A stretch of DNA of 64,000 nt from Lachnospiraceae bacterium (GCA_022483465.1 JAKVNF010000003.1:632501-696500); one strand, 5' to 3'; shown: positions 40,454 through 53,538, counted from the first letter of the stretch. Program-made: numbers and translations. Notes: generated by a model not told the origin, from the letters alone.

Positions 40454-40675
40454 ATGGCAGACGCGAAGACAAAAGACAAGAAGACGAATAAAGCTGCTGG
40501 GTTTTTCCACGGCGTCAAAGTCGAGTTTCAGAAGATCATCTGGCCGGACCGCGATACGCTCCTGAAGCAGCTTGCAGCTGTTCTGGTCGTATCGATCATC
40601 GTCGGCGTTCTGATTGCGCTGATCGATTTCGGTTTCCAGAATCTCATCGACGTCCTTGTACAGCTGGGCGCCTGA
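40454..40675 (+). CDS. secE: Preprotein translocase subunit SecE
   Basis: FFHGVKVEFQKIIWPDRDTLLKQLAAVLVVSIIVGVLIALIDFGFQNLI. Confidence 0.94.
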   Translation: MADAKTKDKKTNKAAGFFHGVKVEFQKIIWPDRDTLLKQLAAVLVVSIIVGVLIALIDFGFQNLIDVLVQLGA

Positions 40676-40697
40676 GCAGAAATTAGGAGACTGGACA

Positions 40698-41459
40698 ATG
40701 GCAGAAAACAAAGTGAGCGTGGCAAAGGTGAGAAAGGGAGCACTTCCGGGAGTCCGGGAGATCAATCGCCCCGACTTCACCAGAAAGGCTGCGGACATCG
40801 AGCGCGCCGAGGCAGAGCGCGTGTTAAAGCAGGGCGACAATGTCGGCCGGGATGCCTCGGATGAGGAGCTGATGAAGGCCAGCCAGGAGGCCCAGGAGGA
40901 GGATTCCGAGAACGGACTCGATGAGGCCGCGATCTCGGATGAACCCAAGTGGTACGTGGCGCACACCTATTCCGGATACGAGAACAAGGTGAAGGCCAAC
41001 CTGGAGAAGACCATCGAGAACCGCCACCTGGAGAATCAGATCTTTGAGGTGCGGGTGCCGCTGCAGGATGTGGTGGAGCAGAGAAACGGCGTCAACAAGA
41101 CTGTGCAGAAAAAGATGTTCCCCGGCTATGTCCTGGTGCGCATGCTGATGAATGATGAGACCTGGTACGTCGTGCGCAACACGCGGGGCGTGACGGGCTT
41201 TGTCGGACCGGGAAGCAAGCCGGTGCCGCTCTCCGATGAGGAGATGACCCCCTTCGGGCAGACGATCAACACCGTCAAGGCGGACTTCAATGTCGGCGAC
41301 GAGGTTGCCGTTGTGGCAGGCGTCTGGAAAGACACCATCGGCGTGGTCTCCAAGATCGATGCCAGCAAGCAGATCGCGACCATCAACATCGCACTCTTCG
41401 ACCGGGAGACCCCGGTGGAAATCAGCTTTTCGGAGCTGCGCAAGACCAACAACAACTGA
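40698..41459 (+). CDS. nusG: Transcription termination/antitermination protein NusG with an extended N-terminus
   Basis: KWYVAHTYSGYENKVKANLEKTI ... GFVGPGSKPVPL...VVAGVWKDTIGVVSKID (KOW); about 83 residues precede KWYV. Confidence 0.95.
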   Translation: MAENKVSVAKVRKGALPGVREINRPDFTRKAADIERAEAERVLKQGDNVGRDASDEELMKASQEAQEEDSENGLDEAAISDEPKWYVAHTYSGYENKVKANLEKTIENRHLENQIFEVRVPLQDVVEQRNGVNKTVQKKMFPGYVLVRMLMNDETWYVVRNTRGVTGFVGPGSKPVPLSDEEMTPFGQTINTVKADFNVGDEVAVVAGVWKDTIGVVSKIDASKQIATINIALFDRETPVEISFSELRKTNNN

Positions 41460-41586
41460 TTCAGACAGCAGTCAGACATAAGTCTGTTGCAGATATGCTG
41501 CATCGTGCAGCGCATTGCGTGGGAGCAGGCAGGACCTGCGACAGATCCGGTAAGCCCCGGACCCTTTACCACGAAGGAGGAAAAGT

Positions 41587-42012
41587 ATGGCTAAGAAAGT
41601 AGAAGGTTACATTAAGTTACAGATCATGGCCGGCAAAGCGACCCCCGCTCCGCCGGTAGGACCTGCACTCGGACAGCACGGTGTCAACATCGTGGAGTTC
41701 ACCAAGCAGTTCAACGCAAGAACCGCAAAAGAGGGGGATATGATCATCCCCGTTATCATCACTGTCTACACGGACAGAAGCTTCAGCTTCATCACCAAGA
41801 CCCCGCCCGCAGCAGTGCTTCTCAAGAAGGCAGCCGGCATCCAGAAGGCTTCCGGCGAGCCGAACAAGACCAAGGTCGCTTCCGTGACCAAGGCGCAGGT
41901 CAAAGAGATCGCAGAGAAGAAGATGCCCGATCTCAATGCTGCATCGGTTGAGGCAGCCATGAGCATGATTGCCGGCACCGCAAGAAGCATGGGAATCACT
42001 GTTGTTGACTGA
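41587..42012 (+). CDS. rplK: 50S ribosomal protein L11
   Basis: [42 protein letters not shown]. Confidence 0.98.
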   Translation: MAKKVEGYIKLQIMAGKATPAPPVGPALGQHGVNIVEFTKQFNARTAKEGDMIIPVIITVYTDRSFSFITKTPPAAVLLKKAAGIQKASGEPNKTKVASVTKAQVKEIAEKKMPDLNAASVEAAMSMIAGTARSMGITVVD

Positions 42013-42066
42013 TGATTGAATTCGTGGGAGGCCCAAAAAGCCATAGAACCACAAGGAGGTTTTGAA

Positions 42067-42756
42067 ATGAAGCACGGAAAGAAATATCAGGATGCTGCAA
42101 AGCTCATCGACCGCTCCAAGCTCTATGAGGCCGAGGAAGCTGTAGCACTTATCAAGAAGACCGCAACCGCAAAGTTCGATGAGACCGTGGAGCTGAACAT
42201 CCGCACCAGCTGCGATGGCCGCCATGCAGATCAGCAGATCCGCGGCGCCGTGGTGCTGCCTGCTGGAACCGGCAAGACCGTCCGCGTCCTCGTCTTCGCA
42301 AAGGGTGCCAAGGCCGATGAGGCAAAGGCAGCCGGTGCCGATTATGTCGGCGCAGAGGAGCTCCTTCCCAAGATCCAGAAGGAAGGCTGGCTGGATTTCG
42401 ATGTTGTGGTCGCAACCCCCGACATGATGAGCGTTGTGGGTCGTCTCGGTAAAGTCCTCGGACCGAAGGGCCTGATGCCCAACCCGAAGGCCGGCACCGT
42501 CACCATGGATGTGACCAAGGCCATCAACGACATTAAAGCCGGTAAAGTCGAGTACAGACTGGACAAGGCAAACATCATCCACGTCTCCATCGGCAAGGCT
42601 TCCTTCACCGAGGAGCAGCTGCTTCAGAACTTCAACGCTCTGATGTCCGCACTCGTCAAGGCAAAGCCGTCCACCGTCAAGGGCCAGTACTTAAAGAGCA
42701 TCTCCATGGCAACCACCATGGGCCCTGGCGTCAAGATCGTGGCAAACCGGTATTGA
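42067..42756 (+). CDS. rplA: 50S ribosomal protein L1
   Basis: [46 protein letters not shown] ... [22 protein letters not shown]. Confidence 0.98.
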   Translation: MKHGKKYQDAAKLIDRSKLYEAEEAVALIKKTATAKFDETVELNIRTSCDGRHADQQIRGAVVLPAGTGKTVRVLVFAKGAKADEAKAAGADYVGAEELLPKIQKEGWLDFDVVVATPDMMSVVGRLGKVLGPKGLMPNPKAGTVTMDVTKAINDIKAGKVEYRLDKANIIHVSIGKASFTEEQLLQNFNALMSALVKAKPSTVKGQYLKSISMATTMGPGVKIVANRY

Positions 42757-42885
42757 TTCCTCGCAAACCATCCGATTTTTCGGGAGACCGTCCTGCATCC
42801 GCAGGGCGGTCTTCTTTTGGTTCTGCCGGGTATGATATACTGCTCGATGTGAGGAGATCCCGCGCGGCGGGACAGGAGGGAGTTT

Positions 42886-44175
42886 ATGAGAAGACACACC
42901 TTTTGGAGGCGGGCCCTGCCCGCGGCAGCACTGGCCCTGATTCTGGGAAGCGGCATCACCGCGCAGGCATCCCCGGTCATCATGCCCGACGGATACCTCT
43001 TTGACCCGGAGTACTACGCAGCGAACAACCCGGACGTGACGGCAGCCTTCGGCGATGATCCCACCGCGCTGTATCAGCACTTCAAAAAGTACGGTGCCAA
43101 AGAAGGGAGACTTCCCTGGGACCCCTACGCCAACATCGACATCACCACGGTTCCCCACTATGGAAGGACCCCGGTGCAGGATGCAAACACCGCCTACCAC
43201 ACAATAGAGGAGAAGAACGACGGCGAGGTCACGCTGACCTTTGCCGGGGACGTCAACCTCGAGCCCACCTACTGCGGACAGGCGGCCGCCCAGAACGGCC
43301 TCGCGGGCTGCTTTGACGCGGGCGTTTTGAGCGCCATGCGCGATTCCGACTTCTTTGTCTTCAACAACGAGTTCACCTACACCCGCGCCACAAAGGCGAA
43401 CACCAAGACCTACACCTTCAAGGCGGATCCCGCCTTCACAAAACAGCTCTCTGACATCGGCACGGACCTTGTGACGCTTGCCAACAACCACACCTACGAC
43501 TACCTGGAGAAGGGCCTTCTCGACACCCTCGACAACCTGACAGCCGCCGGGATCCCCTACATCGGGGCCAGCCGGAACCTGTCTGAGGCGGAGGCACCCT
43601 ACTACGCAAAGGCCGGCAATACCACCCTGGCGATCATCAGCACCACAAGGATCGAGGGCTACACCAACCCGCCGACAAAGGGTGCCACGGCAAACAGCGC
43701 CGGCGTGTTCCGCTGCCTCGACCCCACAGAGCTTCTGCGGGTTGTACGGGAGGCAAAGACCAAGGCGGATCTTGTCATCGTCTATGTCCACTGGGGAACC
43801 GAGAAGCGGGCGACCCCCGATGCCAATCAGCTCGCCTTGGCAAAGCAGCTGGAGGAAGCCGGATGCGACGCCGTGATCGGCGATCACTCCCACTGCCTGG
43901 AGACTTTGGGGTATGTGAACGACATGCCCGTTGTCTACAGCCTCGGCAACTACCTCTTCAGCCACAACACCCGGAGCACCTGCCTCTACCGCCTGACGCT
44001 GAACACCGACGAGGGCACCATCGAATCCGCCCAGTTCCTGCCGGTGACCACCTCGAGCGGCACCTACCTTCGGACCCCGGACGCAAGGACGAAAGCCTCC
44101 ATGCTCTCGTACATGCGCTCCCTCTCCCCGCAGGTGTCCATCGATGCGGACGGCTATGTGACCAAAAAGCAGTAG
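42886..44175 (+). CDS. CapA family protein (poly-gamma-glutamate synthesis/metallophosphatase-like), secreted
   Basis: Signal-like N-terminus; LTFAGDVNLEP, TLANNHTYDYLEKGLLDTLDNL, VYVHWGTE, VIGDHSHCLE, YSLGNYLF. Confidence 0.85.
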   Translation: MRRHTFWRRALPAAALALILGSGITAQASPVIMPDGYLFDPEYYAANNPDVTAAFGDDPTALYQHFKKYGAKEGRLPWDPYANIDITTVPHYGRTPVQDANTAYHTIEEKNDGEVTLTFAGDVNLEPTYCGQAAAQNGLAGCFDAGVLSAMRDSDFFVFNNEFTYTRATKANTKTYTFKADPAFTKQLSDIGTDLVTLANNHTYDYLEKGLLDTLDNLTAAGIPYIGASRNLSEAEAPYYAKAGNTTLAIISTTRIEGYTNPPTKGATANSAGVFRCLDPTELLRVVREAKTKADLVIVYVHWGTEKRATPDANQLALAKQLEEAGCDAVIGDHSHCLETLGYVNDMPVVYSLGNYLFSHNTRSTCLYRLTLNTDEGTIESAQFLPVTTSSGTYLRTPDARTKASMLSYMRSLSPQVSIDADGYVTKKQ

Positions 44176-44234
44176 AAGCGGAGAGAAGTTTGAAATTTTC
44201 CGTTGACAGTCCGATTTTCCTGTGATATGTTCTT

Positions 44235-44355
44235 CAAGGTCGCTCAAGACCGCCGAAGACAGCGAGCGCCGAAAGGCCCAACACACCAGCCCGCCGAGGA
44301 ATGCATCAATTCATCTGATTGATTTCCCTCTGTCTTTGGACAGAGGTTTTTTGTT
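44235..44355 (+). ncRNA. Ribosomal protein L10 leader (autoregulatory element upstream of rplJ)
   Basis: ccgccgaagacagcgagcgccgaaaggcccaac...agcccgccgaggaatg followed by a terminator-like ctctgtctttggacagaggttttttg. Confidence 0.8.
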
Positions 44356-44429
44356 TTCCGGCCAGCGCCGGAAACAGTTACCCCTGACGGATTGAGACGC
44401 CAAGCAAAAATCTATAAGGAGGTAAAGAC

Positions 44430-44981
44430 ATGGCAAAGATTGAACAGAAAAAGCCGGTCGTGGACGAGATCTCCGAGAAGATCAACGGAGCCAGCTCCGT
44501 CGTCCTCGTCAACCCCATCGGTCTGACTGTCGCACAGGATACGGAGCTGCGCAAGGCACTCCGCGCCGAGGGCGTGCAGTACAAGGTTTACAAGAACACG
44601 ATGATGAAGATCGCGTTCAAAGGAACCGACTGTGAGCAGCTCGATGCGTACCTGGATGGCCCCAGCGCTGCCGTCATCTCCAAAGATGACGCAACTGCAG
44701 CAGCAAGGGTTGTGTACAAGTTCGCAAAGGACAACGAAAAGCTCCAGATCAAGGGCGGTATCGTAGAGGGCAAGGTTTATGATGAGAAGGCCCTGGCTGA
44801 GATCGCAAAGATCCCGTCCAGAGACGAGCTCCTCTCCAGATTCCTTGGTTCCATCCAGTCCCCGATCGCCAACTTCGCTCGTGTGGTCAAGCAGATCGCA
44901 GAGAAGAAGGCAGAGGGCGGCGAGGCAGCTGCTCCCGCAGAGGAAGCCGCTCCCGCAGCAGAAGCTGCACCCGAGGCATAA
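44430..44981 (+). CDS. rplJ: 50S ribosomal protein L10
   Basis: MAKIEQKKPVVDEISEKINGASSVVLVNPIGLTVAQDTELRKALRAEGVQYKVYKNTMMKIA. Confidence 0.96.
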   Translation: MAKIEQKKPVVDEISEKINGASSVVLVNPIGLTVAQDTELRKALRAEGVQYKVYKNTMMKIAFKGTDCEQLDAYLDGPSAAVISKDDATAAARVVYKFAKDNEKLQIKGGIVEGKVYDEKALAEIAKIPSRDELLSRFLGSIQSPIANFARVVKQIAEKKAEGGEAAAPAEEAAPAAEAAPEA

Positions 44982-45044
44982 TCACCTCAAATCAGATTCA
45001 AAGGTCAGGCAGGGTGCCTGAAAATATTCATGGAGGAAAATAAG

Positions 45045-45419
45045 ATGGCAAAGTTATCCACACAGGAAATCATCGATGCAATCAAAGAGTTATCCGTTCT
45101 TGAGCTGAACGATCTTGTCAAGGCTTGCGAGGACGAGTTCGGCGTTTCCGCTTCCGCAGGTGTTGTGGTTGCTGCTGCTGGCGGCGCTGCTCCGGCTGAG
45201 GAAGAGAAGACCGAGTTCGACGTTGAGCTGACTGATGTCGGCCCGAACAAGATCAAGGTCATCAAGGTTGTCCGTGAGCTGACCGGCCTTGGCCTCAAGG
45301 AGTCCAAGGACCTCGTCGAGGGCGCTCCCAAGATCGTCAAGGAGCAGCTCAACAAGGAAGAGGCAGAGGCTGCCAAGGCAAAGCTCGAGGAGCAGGGCGC
45401 AAAGGTTACCCTCAAGTAA
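45045..45419 (+). CDS. rplL: 50S ribosomal protein L7/L12
   Basis: [36 protein letters not shown] ... [28 protein letters not shown]. Confidence 0.98.
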   Translation: MAKLSTQEIIDAIKELSVLELNDLVKACEDEFGVSASAGVVVAAAGGAAPAEEEKTEFDVELTDVGPNKIKVIKVVRELTGLGLKESKDLVEGAPKIVKEQLNKEEAEAAKAKLEEQGAKVTLK

Positions 45420-45449
45420 TCTGGCCGATCCCGACTGCAGAGATACAAA

Positions 45450-45487
45450 CGGTCTGTACCGCATTGCGGTACAGACCGTTTTTTTAT
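45450..45487 (+). terminator. Intrinsic terminator after rplL
   Basis: aacggtctgtaccgcattgcggtacagaccgttttttt. Confidence 0.88.
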
Positions 45488-45713
45488 CGTGCAAAGGTGA
45501 CAAAATTGGAGGGGAAATTCAGGCAGGGTCCCGAAATTTCTAAAAAATAGGGCTTGCCAATGGAAAAATGCTGTTGTATTATATTATGCGCTATGTTCTG
45601 CAATTATGCCCTACTATGCTCTCCTTAAGGATTAAGTTCCGGAAGAGAAGTAGCATAAAGGCACAATATGGTGGTTGCTTGTAAATCTACCACAATAGAA
45701 CGAGGTGAAATGA

Positions 45714-48700
45714 ATGGGTAAAATCAGGCTGCATCCTGCCGGAAACAGCAAAGCTGTGCGCATGAGCTACGCGCGCCAGAACGAAGTTCTGGAGATGCCC
45801 AATCTGGATGACATTCAGAAGACGTCCTACAACTGGTTCCTGAAAGACGGACTCCAGGAAGTCTTCGACGATGTCTCCCCGATCGAGGACTACAGCGGTC
45901 ATCTCTCCCTTTCGTTCGTCAGCTACAAGCTGGATCTGGACGGAATGGATGAGCACAAGAACACCATTGCCAAGTGCAAGGAGCGTGACGCCACCTACGC
46001 CGCGCCCCTGAAAGTAAAGGTCCGCCTTTACGACAAGGAGAACAAGAAGGAAGTCAAGGAGCAGGAGATCTTCATGGGAGATCTTCCCCTCATGACCAAG
46101 ACCGGCACCTTCGTCATCAACGGCGCAGAGCGTGTCATCGTCTCCCAGCTGGTCCGTTCCCCTGGCATCTACTACGGCATTGATCACGACAAGTACGGCA
46201 AGGCACTCTACTCCTGCACGGTCATCCCCAACCGGGGCGCCTGGCTCGAGTATGAGACGGATGCAAACGACGTGTTCTACGTCCGCGTGGACCGCACCAG
46301 AAAGGTTCCGGTCACCGTCCTGATCCGCGCCCTGGGCATCGGCACTGACGAAGAGATCCTCGACCAGTTCGGCGATGAGCCGAAGCTCCGCGGTTCCTTC
46401 TCCAAGGATCCCTCCCACACCTACGAGGAGGGCCTCCTCGAGCTCTACAAGAAGATTCGTCCCGGCGAGCCGCTCTCCGTGGACAGCGCCGAGAGCCTGA
46501 TCAACGCGATGTTCTTCGATCCCAGAAGATACGATCTCGCCAAGGTCGGCCGCTATAAGTTCAACAAGAAGCTCGCCTTGAGAAGCCGCATCACCGGCCA
46601 CGTCCTGGCAGAGGATGTGGTGGATGAGGCAAACGGCGATATCCTGGCAAGCGCAGGCGACACCGTCACAAGAGAGATGGCAGACGCCATTCAGAACGCC
46701 GCTGTCCCCTACGTCTGGATTCAGACCGAGGAGCGGGACCATGTGAAGGTCCTCTCCAACCTGATGGTGGACATCACCCACTTCGTGGACTGCAATCCGG
46801 CGGAGCTGGGCATCACCGAGCAGGTCTACTATCCGGCCCTTCGCGACATCCTGGTCCAGTACCAGGACAACGAGGATCCCGAGGCCCTGGCCGACGCGAT
46901 CAAGAACAGTGTGCGGGAGCTGATCCCCAAGCACATCACGAAGGAGGACATCCTCGCTTCGATCAACTACAACATGCACCTCGAGTACGGCATCGGCAAC
47001 AAGGATGACATCGATCACCTGGGAAACCGCCGTATCCGCAGTGTGGGTGAGCTGCTCCAGAACCAGTACCGCATCGGTCTTTCCCGGCTCGAGCGTGTGG
47101 TCCGCGAGCGCATGACCACCCATGACGCCAACGAGGAGGTCTCCCCGCAGGCTCTCATCAACATCAAGCCCGTGCAGGCGGCCGTGAAGGAGTTCTTCGG
47201 ATCCTCCCAGCTGTCCCAGTTCATGGACCAGAACAACCCGCTCTCCGAGATCACCCATAAGAGACGTCTCTCCGCTCTGGGTCCCGGCGGTCTGTCCCGT
47301 GACCGTGCAGGATTCGAGGTCCGAGATGTCCACTACACCCACTACGGAAGAATGTGCCCCATCGAGACACCTGAAGGACCCAACATCGGTCTGATCAACT
47401 CCCTGGCGGCCTATGCGAAGATCAACGAGTACGGCTTCATCGAGGCGCCGTACCGCAAGATCGACAAGAGCGATCCCAAGCATCCCCGCGTCACCGACGA
47501 GGTCGTCTACATGACCGCTGACGAAGAGGATAACTACCACGTCGCCCAGGCTTCCACGAAGCTCGACGACGAGGGCTACATCGTCGATAAGTACGCATCC
47601 GGACGTTTCCGCGATGAGACTTCTTCCTACCCGGCCACCGTGTTCGACTACATGGATGTGTCGCCGCGAATGGTCTTCTCCGTGGCTACGTCTCTGGTTC
47701 CGTTCCTGCAGAACGATGACGCAAACCGTGCCCTGATGGGCTCCAACATGCAGCGTCAGGGCGTGCCGCTTCTGACCACTGAGGCGCCCGTTGTCGGCAC
47801 CGGCATGGAGGAGAAGGCAGCAAGAGACTCCGGCCACTGCATCATCATCGAGAAGACGAAGGAAGACGGCAGCCCGATCACCGGCACCGTCACCTTTGCC
47901 GACGCACGCCAGATCAACGTGCGCTATGAGGACGGCACGGAGGAGGAGTTTGACCTGATCAAGTTCCTGCGGTCCAACCAGTCCAACTGCTACAACCAGA
48001 AGCCCATCGTCAACACCGGCGACCGCGTGAAGACCGGTGACGTCATCGCCGACGGCGCCTCCACGAAGAACGGCGTCCTGGCTCTGGGCAAGAACCCGCT
48101 CATCGGCTTCATGTGCTGGGAGGGCTACAACTACGAGGATGCCGTTCTGATGAGCGAGAGCCTCGTCAAGAACGACGTGTACACCTCCATCCACATCGAG
48201 GAGTACGAGTGCGAGGCAAGAGACACCAAGCTCGGACCGGAGGAGATCACAAGAGATGTCCCCGGCGTCGGCGAGGATGCCCTGAAGGATCTGGACGAGA
48301 CCGGTATCATCCGCATCGGCGCGGAGGTCCGTGCGGGCGACATCCTGGTCGGCAAGGTCACCCCCAAGGGAGAGACCGAGCTGACCGCAGAGGAGAGACT
48401 CCTGCGCGCGATCTTCGGTGAGAAGGCAAGAGAGGTGCGTGACACCTCCCTGAAGGTGCCGCACGGCGAGTATGGTATCATCGTCGACACCAAGATCTTC
48501 ACGAGAGAGAACGGCGACGAGCTGGCACCCGGCGTCAACAAGGCAGTGCGCATCTACATCGCGCAGAAGAGAAAGGTCGGCCCTGGCGACAAGATGGCAG
48601 GCCGTCACGGAAACAAGGGTGTCGTGTCGAGAGTCCTGCCCGTGGAGGATATGCCTTATCTTCCCAACGGACGCCCGCTCGACATCGTCCTGAACCCCCT

Positions 48701-49670
48701 GGGCGTGCCTTCCCGTATGAACATCGGACAGGTCATAGAGCTGCACCTGTCCCTGGCAGCCAAGGTCCTTGGCTTTGACGTCACGAGCCCGAACTTCGAC
48801 GGTGCCCAGTACTCCGACATTGTTGACCTTCTGAACATGGCCAACAAGTACGCGAACGACAGCTGGGACAACTTCAAGAAGGAGTACGAGGACAAGGTCG
48901 ATCCCAAGATCATGGATTACCTCTACCAGCACCGCGATCATCGCGAGGAGTGGAAGGGCGTCCCGATCAATCCCGACGGCAAGGTGCTGCTGCGCGACGG
49001 CAGAACCGGTGAGTACTTCGACAACCCGACTTCCATCGGCTTCATGCACTACATGAAGCTGCACCACCTGGTGGATGATAAGATCCACGCCCGTTCCACC
49101 GGCCCTTACTCCCTGGTCACCCAGCAGCCTCTGGGCGGCAAGGCCCAGTTCGGCGGCCAGCGTTTCGGAGAGATGGAGGTGTGGGCTCTCGAGGCATACG
49201 GCGCCGCTTACACGCTGCAGGAGATCCTGACCGTGAAGTCCGACGATGTGGTCGGCCGTGTCAAGACCTACGAGGCCATCATCGAGGGCAAGAACATCCC
49301 CGAGCCCGGCATCCCGGAGTCCTTCAAGGTGCTCCTCAAGGAGCTGCAGGCCTTGGGTCTGGATGTCCAGGTCCTCAAGGAGGACGGCACCGAGGTCGAG
49401 ATCAGCGAGGACATCGACTACGGCGACAATGTCTACCGCTATGCAATGGCAAATAACTTCAAGAGCTCCGGCGACCGCCTCGACGAGAAGGATCTCGCGG
49501 CGAACATGACGCTGCAGGAGTTCAACAGTGAAGGTGAGCTGAAAAACGTGCAGCCAGAGTCCGAGGACAGCGACGGGTCCGCAGACCAGGATGAGGACGC
49601 AGAGGACGGCTCCGCACCGGCAGCCGGTTCCGATGGGTCGGACGATCCGGACGATACGGATGCGTTCTGA
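45714..49670 (+). CDS. rpoB: DNA-directed RNA polymerase subunit beta
   Basis: Canonical RpoB motifs e.g. [66 protein letters not shown]. Confidence 0.99.
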   Translation: MGKIRLHPAGNSKAVRMSYARQNEVLEMPNLDDIQKTSYNWFLKDGLQEVFDDVSPIEDYSGHLSLSFVSYKLDLDGMDEHKNTIAKCKERDATYAAPLKVKVRLYDKENKKEVKEQEIFMGDLPLMTKTGTFVINGAERVIVSQLVRSPGIYYGIDHDKYGKALYSCTVIPNRGAWLEYETDANDVFYVRVDRTRKVPVTVLIRALGIGTDEEILDQFGDEPKLRGSFSKDPSHTYEEGLLELYKKIRPGEPLSVDSAESLINAMFFDPRRYDLAKVGRYKFNKKLALRSRITGHVLAEDVVDEANGDILASAGDTVTREMADAIQNAAVPYVWIQTEERDHVKVLSNLMVDITHFVDCNPAELGITEQVYYPALRDILVQYQDNEDPEALADAIKNSVRELIPKHITKEDILASINYNMHLEYGIGNKDDIDHLGNRRIRSVGELLQNQYRIGLSRLERVVRERMTTHDANEEVSPQALINIKPVQAAVKEFFGSSQLSQFMDQNNPLSEITHKRRLSALGPGGLSRDRAGFEVRDVHYTHYGRMCPIETPEGPNIGLINSLAAYAKINEYGFIEAPYRKIDKSDPKHPRVTDEVVYMTADEEDNYHVAQASTKLDDEGYIVDKYASGRFRDETSSYPATVFDYMDVSPRMVFSVATSLVPFLQNDDANRALMGSNMQRQGVPLLTTEAPVVGTGMEEKAARDSGHCIIIEKTKEDGSPITGTVTFADARQINVRYEDGTEEEFDLIKFLRSNQSNCYNQKPIVNTGDRVKTGDVIADGASTKNGVLALGKNPLIGFMCWEGYNYEDAVLMSESLVKNDVYTSIHIEEYECEARDTKLGPEEITRDVPGVGEDALKDLDETGIIRIGAEVRAGDILVGKVTPKGETELTAEERLLRAIFGEKAREVRDTSLKVPHGEYGIIVDTKIFTRENGDELAPGVNKAVRIYIAQKRKVGPGDKMAGRHGNKGVVSRVLPVEDMPYLPNGRPLDIVLNPLGVPSRMNIGQVIELHLSLAAKVLGFDVTSPNFDGAQYSDIVDLLNMANKYANDSWDNFKKEYEDKVDPKIMDYLYQHRDHREEWKGVPINPDGKVLLRDGRTGEYFDNPTSIGFMHYMKLHHLVDDKIHARSTGPYSLVTQQPLGGKAQFGGQRFGEMEVWALEAYGAAYTLQEILTVKSDDVVGRVKTYEAIIEGKNIPEPGIPESFKVLLKELQALGLDVQVLKEDGTEVEISEDIDYGDNVYRYAMANNFKSSGDRLDEKDLAANMTLQEFNSEGELKNVQPESEDSDGSADQDEDAEDGSAPAAGSDGSDDPDDTDAF

Positions 49671-49708
49671 GGTCTGCAACTGATCTGATCCTGCTGTGAA
49701 GGACAAGA

Positions 49709-52700
49709 ATGGAAGGTATCATGCCAAATATGCAAGAGAAAGAAAACACCTATCAGCCGGTTACATTTGATGCGATCCGCATCCGGCTTGCCTCTCCCGA
49801 GCGCATCCGGGAGTGGTCCCACGGCGAAGTCACCAAGCCCGAGACCATCAACTACAGAACCTTAAAGCCCGAGAAGGACGGCCTCTTCTGTGAGCGCATC
49901 TTCGGACCCACCAAGGACTGGGAGTGCAAGTGCGGCAAGTACAAGAAGATCCGCTTCAAGGGCCAGATCTGCGACCGCTGCGGCGTCGAGGTCACCAAGT
50001 CCTCTGTCCGCCGTGAGCGGATGGGCCACATCGAGCTGGCGGCGCCGGTCTCCCACATCTGGTACTTCAAGGGCATTCCGTCCAGGATGGGTCTTATCCT
50101 GGACGTGTCCCCGAAGCTTCTGGAGAAGGTGCTGTACTTTGCCAACTACATCGTTCTGGATGCCGGCGACACGGACCTGGAGTACAAGCAGGTCCTGACC
50201 GAGAAGGAGTACCAGGACGCCAAGGAGAAGTACGGCCCCCGCTTCCGCGCCGGCATGGGCGCTGAGGCCATCAAGGAGCTGCTCCAGGCCGTCAACATCG
50301 AGGAGGAGTATCAGGAACTGTCCTCCCAGATGGCAGAGGCCAAGGGCCAGAAGCGCGCCAGAATCATCAAGCGCCTCGAGGTCGTGGAGTCCTTCCGGGA
50401 GAGCGGCAACGAGCCCTCCTGGATGATCATGGACTGCATCCCGGTCATTCCGCCGGATCTGCGCCCCATGGTGCAGCTGGATGGCGGCCGCTTTGCCACC
50501 TCCGACTTAAATGATCTGTACCGCCGCATCATCAACCGCAACAACCGCTTAAAGAGACTCCTCGAGCTCGGCGCGCCGGAGATCATCGTGCGCAACGAGA
50601 AGAGAATGCTCCAGGAGGCGGTGGATGCCCTGATCGACAACGGCAGAAGAGGACGCCCGGTGACCGGCCCCGGAAACCGTGCCCTCAAGTCGCTCTCTGA
50701 CATGCTCAAAGGTAAGAACGGACGTTTCCGTCAGAACCTGCTGGGCAAGCGTGTCGACTACTCCGGCCGTTCCGTTATCGTCGTCGGCCCTGAGATGAAG
50801 ATCTACCAGTGCGGTGTTCCGAAGGTCATGGCCCTCGAGCTCTTCAAGCCCTTCGTCATGAAGGAGCTGGAGAAGCGCGGCATCTCCCAGAACATCAAGA
50901 ACGCCAAGAAGCTCGTGGAGAAGGCAGACCCGGTGGTCTGGGATATCCTCGAGGATGTGATCAAGGAGCACCCCGTCATGCTCAACCGTGCACCTACCCT
51001 GCACCGTCTGGGCATCCAGGCCTTCGAGCCCATCCTGGTCGAGGGCAAGGCCATCAAGCTCCACCCGCTGGCCTGCACCGCCTTCAACGCCGACTTCGAT
51101 GGCGACCAGATGGCTATCCACCTGCCGCTGTCCGTCGAGGCACAGGCAGAGTGCCGGTTCATGCTCCTGTCCCCCAACAACCTGTTGAAGCCCTCCGACG
51201 GCGGCCCCGTCGCAGTGCCCACACAGGATATGGTCCTGGGCATCTACTTCATCACCCAGCAGCGTGACGGAGAGCCCGGCGAGGGCATGTGCTTCCGCGA
51301 CATCAACGAGGCATACATGGCCGAGGCAAACCACCTCATCACCCTGCAGACCAAGATCAAGGTCCGCATCACCAAGAAGGATGAGAACGGTGTGGAGCAC
51401 TCCGGCATGATCGACACCTCCCTGGGACGCCTGATGTTCAACGAGGCAATTCCCCAGGATCTTGGCTTTGTCGACCGCTCGAAGCCGGAGAACCTCCTGC
51501 TCCCCGAGATCGATTTCATGGTCAAGAAGGGCGATCTGAAGAAGATCCTGCAGAAGGTCATCGACAAGCACGGCACCTTCGCCTGCGCCGAGGTCCTGGA
51601 CAAGGTCAAGGCCATGGGCTACAAGCAGTCCACTCTGGCAGCTCTGACCGTCTCCATCGCCGACATCACGGTGCCGAAGGAGAAGGCAGACCTTCTGGCG
51701 GAAGGCCAGGCAACGGTCGACAAAATCGCAAAGAACTACCGCCGCGGCCTGATGACCGACGAGGAGCGCTACAAGGCCGTCGTCGAGACCTGGACCAAGA
51801 TCGATAACCGTCTGACAGATGCCCTGCTGAAGTCACTCGATAAGTACAACAATATCTTCATGATGGCAGACTCCGGTGCCCGTGGATCCAACCAGCAGAT
51901 CAAGCAGCTGGCCGGCATGAGAGGCCTGATGGCCGATACCTCGGGCCGCACCATCGAGCTGCCCATCACCTCGAACTTCCGTGAAGGTCTGGACGTCCTG
52001 GAGTACTTCATGTCCGCTCACGGATCCAGAAAGGGTATGTCCGATACCGCACTGCGTACCGCAGACTCCGGTTACCTCACCAGACGAATGGTCGATGTCT
52101 CCCAGGAGCTCATCATCCGCGAGGTGGACTGCGCCGAGGGAAGAGCCGAGATTCCGGGCATGGTGGTCCGGGAGTTCGCAGAGGGCAAGGAAGTTGTCGA
52201 GTCCCTGCACGACCGCATCACGGGCCGTGTCTCCTGCGAGGAGATCCGGGACGCCGAGGGCAATGTTCTCGTCAAGAAGAACCACATGATCACCCCCAGC
52301 CGTGCCGATGCAATCCTCTCCAAGGGCGTTGCGGCAGACGGCGGCAAGATCACCGCAGTCAAGATCCGCACGATCCTGACCTGCCGCTCGCACCTTGGCA
52401 TCTGCGCAAAGTGCTACGGCTCCAACATGGCAACCGGTGAGATGGTGCAGGTCGGCGAGGCCGTCGGTGTCATCGCCGCTGAGTCCATCGGTGAGCCCGG
52501 CACCCAGCTGACGATGAGAACCTTCCACTCCGGCGGTGTCGCCGGCGGCGATATCACACAGGGTCTTCCCCGTGTCGAGGAGCTATTTGAGGCCAGAAAG
52601 CCGAAGGGACTTGCCATCATCGCCGAGTTCGGCGGTACCGTGACGAGAAAGGACACCAAGAAGTCCCGCTCCGTCATCGTGACCAACGAGGAGACCGGGG

Positions 52701-53470
52701 AGACCAAGGAGTATCCGATCCCCTACGGCTCCCGCATCAAGCCCACGGACGGCCAGGTCATTGAGGCCGGCGATGCCCTGACAGAGGGCTCCGTGAACCC
52801 CCACGATCTCCTGGAGATCAAGGGTGTGCGCGCCGTGGAGGACTACCTCCTGCACGAGGTGCAGAAGGTGTACCGTCAGCAGGGCGTGGATATCTGCGAT
52901 AAGCACATCGAGGTCATCGTGCGCTCCATGCTGAAGAAGGTCCGGATCGAGGAGCAGGGCGATTCCCGCTTCCTGCCCGGATCCCTGGTGGACGTGCTCG
53001 ACTTCGAGGACGAGAATGAGGAGCTCTCCGATGAGGGCAAGCAGCCCGCCGTGGGCAAGCGCATCATCCTCGGCATCACCAAGGCAGCTCTTGCGACCGA
53101 CTCCTTCCTGTCCGCCGCCTCCTTCCAGGAGACCACCAAGGTTCTGACCGATGCTGCCATTCGCGGCAAGATCGATCCGCTGCTCGGCCTGAAGGAGAAC
53201 ATCATCATCGGTAAGCTGATCCCGGCCGGCACCGGCATGAAGCGGTACCGCTACACCAAGCTCAACACCGATGAGCGCATCGCCGCAGCCGCTGCTGCCA
53301 AGGCAGCTTCCTTAAGCGCTGACCTGCTTCCCGCAGGGGATGATGAGACCCCGGTGCCTGCACCTGCAGGGGACATCACCGAGGCTCCGTCCGATGGTGA
53401 GGACGCCCAGGGCACGCTCCAGGATCCCACGGATCCCGGCACGGACCCCAACGACATCCTGCTCGGATGA
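49709..53470 (+). CDS. rpoC: DNA-directed RNA polymerase subunit beta'
   Basis: [38 protein letters not shown], bridge-helix [19 protein letters not shown]; start may be 49721. Confidence 0.99.
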   Translation: MEGIMPNMQEKENTYQPVTFDAIRIRLASPERIREWSHGEVTKPETINYRTLKPEKDGLFCERIFGPTKDWECKCGKYKKIRFKGQICDRCGVEVTKSSVRRERMGHIELAAPVSHIWYFKGIPSRMGLILDVSPKLLEKVLYFANYIVLDAGDTDLEYKQVLTEKEYQDAKEKYGPRFRAGMGAEAIKELLQAVNIEEEYQELSSQMAEAKGQKRARIIKRLEVVESFRESGNEPSWMIMDCIPVIPPDLRPMVQLDGGRFATSDLNDLYRRIINRNNRLKRLLELGAPEIIVRNEKRMLQEAVDALIDNGRRGRPVTGPGNRALKSLSDMLKGKNGRFRQNLLGKRVDYSGRSVIVVGPEMKIYQCGVPKVMALELFKPFVMKELEKRGISQNIKNAKKLVEKADPVVWDILEDVIKEHPVMLNRAPTLHRLGIQAFEPILVEGKAIKLHPLACTAFNADFDGDQMAIHLPLSVEAQAECRFMLLSPNNLLKPSDGGPVAVPTQDMVLGIYFITQQRDGEPGEGMCFRDINEAYMAEANHLITLQTKIKVRITKKDENGVEHSGMIDTSLGRLMFNEAIPQDLGFVDRSKPENLLLPEIDFMVKKGDLKKILQKVIDKHGTFACAEVLDKVKAMGYKQSTLAALTVSIADITVPKEKADLLAEGQATVDKIAKNYRRGLMTDEERYKAVVETWTKIDNRLTDALLKSLDKYNNIFMMADSGARGSNQQIKQLAGMRGLMADTSGRTIELPITSNFREGLDVLEYFMSAHGSRKGMSDTALRTADSGYLTRRMVDVSQELIIREVDCAEGRAEIPGMVVREFAEGKEVVESLHDRITGRVSCEEIRDAEGNVLVKKNHMITPSRADAILSKGVAADGGKITAVKIRTILTCRSHLGICAKCYGSNMATGEMVQVGEAVGVIAAESIGEPGTQLTMRTFHSGGVAGGDITQGLPRVEELFEARKPKGLAIIAEFGGTVTRKDTKKSRSVIVTNEETGETKEYPIPYGSRIKPTDGQVIEAGDALTEGSVNPHDLLEIKGVRAVEDYLLHEVQKVYRQQGVDICDKHIEVIVRSMLKKVRIEEQGDSRFLPGSLVDVLDFEDENEELSDEGKQPAVGKRIILGITKAALATDSFLSAASFQETTKVLTDAAIRGKIDPLLGLKENIIIGKLIPAGTGMKRYRYTKLNTDERIAAAAAAKAASLSADLLPAGDDETPVPAPAGDITEAPSDGEDAQGTLQDPTDPGTDPNDILLG

Positions 53471-53538
53471 GAAATCGTCAGAATTGGTTACTATTCACAG
53501 GGGTGAAACCCAAATCTGAATAACATCATTACCATTGA

